Shown here in pieces: positions 61,160 to 64,000 of a DNA stretch of 64,000 nucleotides; the stretch's first letter is position 1, and each line of letters opens with the position of its first letter. The translations under genes and the position numbers were made by a program. Under the pieces are notes generated by a model, which was not told the DNA's origin, searched no databases, and was given only the letters and a program-made list of their open reading frames with translations. The DNA is from Planctomycetota bacterium (lineage in GTDB: Bacteria > Planctomycetota > UBA1135 > GCA-002686595), in NCBI GenBank assembly GCA_012960475.1, contig DUBE01000056.1, forward strand, positions 4,324 to 68,323, read 5' to 3'.

Positions 61160-62278
61160 ATGAAACCCCGCCTGGTTGAACTCCTTTGCTGCCCCGCTTG
61201 CGGTGCCGACCTCACCTGCCACTCTTTTGAGGACCGGCCAGACCCAAAGGGCCTGGCTCTTGGTGGCGAAGCCTACGGCACGGAGGTCGTCTGCGGACTC
61301 CTGGCCTGCCAGACCTGCGATCTGGCCTTCCCCATCATCGAAGAAGTGCCCCGGGTCATCCGCAATGCCTTTGAGGAATACGCGGACTGGTTCTCGGACC
61401 AGGCTGCACGCATCTCGGCCATCGAAGGCCTCGGCGCGGTCTCACAGAAGATCGGCAGCGTGGACAGCTCGCGCTTCGACAAACGATCCAACGAGTCCTT
61501 CAGCCTGCAATGGGAGAAGTACCAATACGGGGACAAGACCTGGTTCAAGAGCGACCTGGACCAGCGCCGGGACGAGTTCTTGGACGCCATGCAACTGACA
61601 GCCGAGCAACTGGACGGCAAGCTGGTGCTGGATGCGGGTTGCGGCAACGGCCGGCTGACAGCGTCGGTCACGCGCTACGGAGCCGAGGTCGTCGGCATGG
61701 ATCTTTCCCGCAGCGTGGTGCGCGCCCAAGAGATGCGCGAAGAGCACGCGGGAGAGAACGCTCACCACCTGCACTTTGTCCAGGGCAACGTGATGGAGCC
61801 TCCCTTCCCGCCCAATACCTTTGACCACGAACACACCTCCGGCGTGTTGCACCATACCCCCAGCACGGAACGCTCCCTGGACAGTTTCTTGACCCTGGTC
61901 AAGCCCGGGGGCCGAGTGTATGTACAGCTCTACCGTACCAGGGAACCCTGGGTAGGCATCCCCAACGCCATCATCCGGGCCTTCACCAGTCGGCTGCCCC
62001 TCAAACTCCTGTTTGGCATCTGCTACACCCTCGCCCCCCTTCACCGTCTGCTGGTTCTACTGGTTGCCAAGCTACGCGGCGAGTCCTCCCCCATAGAAAA
62101 CACCACCCGCCGCGAACAAGCCGTCAGCCTCTTCGACAACTACTCACCGCGCTACCAATACCGCTACACCCCCTCGGAGATGCAAGCTCTCTTCGAGAAA
62201 CGCGATCTCAAGAATGTGCGCGATGTGACCTTCGACAACGAGGCCCGTCATATGATCGCCTTTGCGGGCGACAAGTAA
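61160..62278 (+). CDS. SAM-dependent methyltransferase with an N-terminal Trm112-like zinc ribbon
   Basis: A 372-residue protein. The N-terminus has paired cysteines (LLCCPACGADLTC and LLACQTCDLAFPI, with EEVPRVI) typical of Trm112/UPF0434-like ribbons found in front of sugar and lipid methyltransferases. The class I methyltransferase core has LVLDAGCGNGRLTASV, VVGMDLSRSVVRAQEM and FDHEHTSGVLHHTPSTERSL. It likely methylates a glycan or lipid intermediate. It lies between GT4 and the asparagine synthase gene, which it precedes by only 2 bp. Confidence 0.88.
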   Translation: MKPRLVELLCCPACGADLTCHSFEDRPDPKGLALGGEAYGTEVVCGLLACQTCDLAFPIIEEVPRVIRNAFEEYADWFSDQAARISAIEGLGAVSQKIGSVDSSRFDKRSNESFSLQWEKYQYGDKTWFKSDLDQRRDEFLDAMQLTAEQLDGKLVLDAGCGNGRLTASVTRYGAEVVGMDLSRSVVRAQEMREEHAGENAHHLHFVQGNVMEPPFPPNTFDHEHTSGVLHHTPSTERSLDSFLTLVKPGGRVYVQLYRTREPWVGIPNAIIRAFTSRLPLKLLFGICYTLAPLHRLLVLLVAKLRGESSPIENTTRREQAVSLFDNYSPRYQYRYTPSEMQALFEKRDLKNVRDVTFDNEARHMIAFAGDK

Positions 62279-62280
62279 CC

Positions 62281-64000
62281 ATGTGTGGCATCGCTGGGAT
62301 CTTTTTGGGCGACAATCAGGGCCGCGTGGACTCGGTCCTGCTTGAACGCATGACCGCCAGCATGCGGCACCGGGGCCCGAACGGCAGCGGCACCTGGAGT
62401 GAGGGGCGCTTTGGTCTGGGTCATCGACGACTCTCGATCATCGATCTCTCAGACAAGGGTGCCCAGCCCATGAGCGATCCAGCGGGAAAAATCTGGGTCA
62501 GTTTCAATGGAGAGATCTACAACTGGCTGGCTGTGCGCGACGAGCTCAAGGCTCTGGGGCATGTCTTCTCCAGCGAATGCGACACAGAAGTCCTGGCTGC
62601 GGGCTGGCAGGAATGGGGACCGGACTTGCCCCACAAGCTGCACGGCATGTTCGCCTTCGCCATCGTGGACCTGCGACGAAAGAGTCTGTTCTTGGTGCGC
62701 GACCGGCTGGGCATCAAGCCCCTTTATTGGGCCAAGGTGGGTGCTGACCTGCTCTTCGCCTCGGAAATCCGTGCCCTGCTCGAAGATCCACGGCTGGTGG
62801 CAGAGCCCAATCCCGAGCGAGTGGATGCGTATCTGACCCTGGGGTATGTGCCCGGTGAGCAGACGTTTTTCAGGGGCATCGAAAAGCTCCGGCCGGGGCA
62901 TTCCCTGCTGATTGAAGCAGGCCAACAAACAGTTCAGCGTTGGTATGACCCGAGCCAGATCGATCCCCTCCAAATCGATTTCGAGAGCGCCAAGGAGCAA
63001 CTGGACGAACTGCTCACCCGTTCCATAGAAGAGCGCCTGATGAGCGATGTGCCCCTGGGCTGCTTCCTTTCAGGCGGCGTGGACTCCTCAGGCCTGGTGG
63101 CCTATCTGACCAAGAAACTCGGCCAAAAGGTCCAGACGTTCACGGTGGGCTACCCCGAGGACAAGAGCGAATTGGGTCACGCGGCGCGGGTCGCAGAATT
63201 GTTCGGCACCGAACACCATGCCCTGGAGTTGACCCACGGGGACTTCTTCAGGGGCGTCGACCGCCAACTGGAACACGCGGAAGAGCCCCTGCTCGAAAGC
63301 GCAGCAGTTGCCCTGCTGGAACTCTCCCATTTCGCCAGTTCCCACGCCACGGTGCTGCTCTCCGGCGAGGGCGCGGACGAAGCATTCGCGGGCTATCCTC
63401 TCTATGAGCGCAACCTCAAGCTCGACCGACTGCGCCAGATCTTCTTCCCCCTGCGAAACTCCTCCCTTCGCTCCGCGGCCCGCCGGGTCCTGCCGGGAGA
63501 GCGCATGGCCAAGTACCTTGACTGGCTGGCGAAGCCCACAGCCGCCCGCCACCAGGGAAACTCCTGTGATGTGACCCCGGCTGTGCGAGGCCTGCTCTAT
63601 GGCCCAAAAGGAGATGATGGCCATTGGATCCAGGACCACTTCATCGAGTTGTTCGGCAGAACCCGAGGCCAGGACCTGGTGGCCCGCATGCAGGCGGCGG
63701 ATCTGGAGACCTGGCTGGTGGATGATCTGCTCTTGAAGGCAGACAAGATGACCATGGCCGCCTCGATCGAGTTGCGCGTGCCTTTTCTGGACCACCGACT
63801 GGTGGAGTTCGGACTGGCCCTGCCGCGCTCCCACAAGATCCGCGGCAGTGTGGGCAAGTACATCCTCAAGGATCTGTTCAGCGAATGCCTGCCAAAAGAT
63901 CTTCTGTTCCGCACCAAACAGGGCTTCCCCGTTCCAATTTCCCAGTGGTTCCGAGAAGGCCTGTTCGAGCGCGTGCAACGGCTTCTCACCGACGAACGCA
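62281..64000 (+). CDS. asnB: Asparagine synthase (glutamine-hydrolysing), 3' end outside the window
   Basis: Partial; 573 codons are present without a stop. The start ATGTGTGGC gives the exposed Cys2 nucleophile of the class II glutaminase (MCGIAGIF), followed by MRHRGPNGSGTW, FNGEIYN and RDRLGIKPLYW. The synthetase domain has the ATP pyrophosphatase loop FLSGGVDSSGLVA, LLSGEGADEAFAGYP and LLLKADKMTMAASIELRVPF. It makes asparagine, or it amidates another carboxylate in a glycan cluster, as members next to GT4 and methyltransferase genes often do. The spacing to the upstream gene is 2 bp, so it is co-transcribed. Confidence 0.93.
   Translation, partial: MCGIAGIFLGDNQGRVDSVLLERMTASMRHRGPNGSGTWSEGRFGLGHRRLSIIDLSDKGAQPMSDPAGKIWVSFNGEIYNWLAVRDELKALGHVFSSECDTEVLAAGWQEWGPDLPHKLHGMFAFAIVDLRRKSLFLVRDRLGIKPLYWAKVGADLLFASEIRALLEDPRLVAEPNPERVDAYLTLGYVPGEQTFFRGIEKLRPGHSLLIEAGQQTVQRWYDPSQIDPLQIDFESAKEQLDELLTRSIEERLMSDVPLGCFLSGGVDSSGLVAYLTKKLGQKVQTFTVGYPEDKSELGHAARVAELFGTEHHALELTHGDFFRGVDRQLEHAEEPLLESAAVALLELSHFASSHATVLLSGEGADEAFAGYPLYERNLKLDRLRQIFFPLRNSSLRSAARRVLPGERMAKYLDWLAKPTAARHQGNSCDVTPAVRGLLYGPKGDDGHWIQDHFIELFGRTRGQDLVARMQAADLETWLVDDLLLKADKMTMAASIELRVPFLDHRLVEFGLALPRSHKIRGSVGKYILKDLFSECLPKDLLFRTKQGFPVPISQWFREGLFERVQRLLTDER

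Noticed and set aside
1-64000. CRISPR arrays, insertion sequences, rRNA operons and replication origins
   Set aside because: No regularly spaced direct repeats, transposase-like proteins, rRNA sequence or dnaA-box clusters were found by reading both strands.

Overview
The window looks like a chromosomal segment of a Planctomycetota-type bacterium: GC-rich, gene-dense, and carrying families typical of that phylum (a CxxCH/DUF1549/DUF1553 giant protein paired with a DUF1501 protein, Tat-exported Gfo/Idh/MocA oxidoreductases, exported HEAT-repeat and VWA proteins). About 51 protein genes and one tRNA-Glu are supported. No transposase, rRNA or CRISPR array was seen.

Layout. 0-6.3 kb: the 3' end of an unidentified gene, an EpsB-like polyprenyl-phosphate sugar transferase, a ZIP-like transporter next to a Cu/Zn-efflux-type permease, a lipid-anchored isoaspartyl peptidase, a DUF3299 lipoprotein and a GNAT acetyltransferase. 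6.3-11.8 kb: the DUF1501 plus PSCyt1/DUF1553/LamG pair. 12-23.1 kb: mostly housekeeping (rpmB, maf, folE, cysS, an Hpt protein and a sigma-54 response regulator, mnmG, a HEAT/TPR protein, a histone-deacetylase-like hydrolase, pdxH). 23.2-26.1 kb: a compact three-gene cassette of a small helical protein, a zinc-hook SMC/Rad50-like ATPase and a PD-(D/E)xK-like protein; it resembles a defence or DNA-repair module that I cannot assign to a named system. 26-34.5 kb: exported proteins (HEAT-VWA, alpha/beta hydrolase, methyltransferase/TIM-barrel fusion, beta-helix lipoprotein). 34.7-40.4 kb: nadA, an RmlC-like cupin, a deoxyhypusine-synthase-like protein with a DUF418-like membrane protein, and a PHP protein. 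40.4-47 kb: a minus-strand run pabB, HEAT protein, two unknown envelope proteins, xseA, GT2. 47-54.7 kb: an MFS transporter, a patatin, a thioredoxin-like protein, xerC and two Gfo/Idh proteins. 54.7-64 kb: an exported carboxypeptidase-regulatory-like protein, tRNA-Glu, a third Gfo/Idh gene between imperfect direct repeats, a propeller protein, then GT4, methyltransferase and asparagine synthase, which looks like the start of a surface-glycan cluster.

Most notable: the thioredoxin-like gene at 49625-50632 (minus) is interrupted only by an in-frame TGA at the first cysteine position of its redox motif (reading W-G-T-R-TGA-G-P-C). This is the signature of a UxxC selenoprotein, and a small SECIS-like hairpin follows at a suitable distance. 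The same gene's stop codon opens a perfect 19-bp inverted repeat leading into the downstream patatin gene. Other points of interest are the SMC/nuclease cassette, a CysRS with a duplicated C-terminal motif and a KVGKS in place of KMSKS, and the exported methyltransferase/TIM-barrel fusion.
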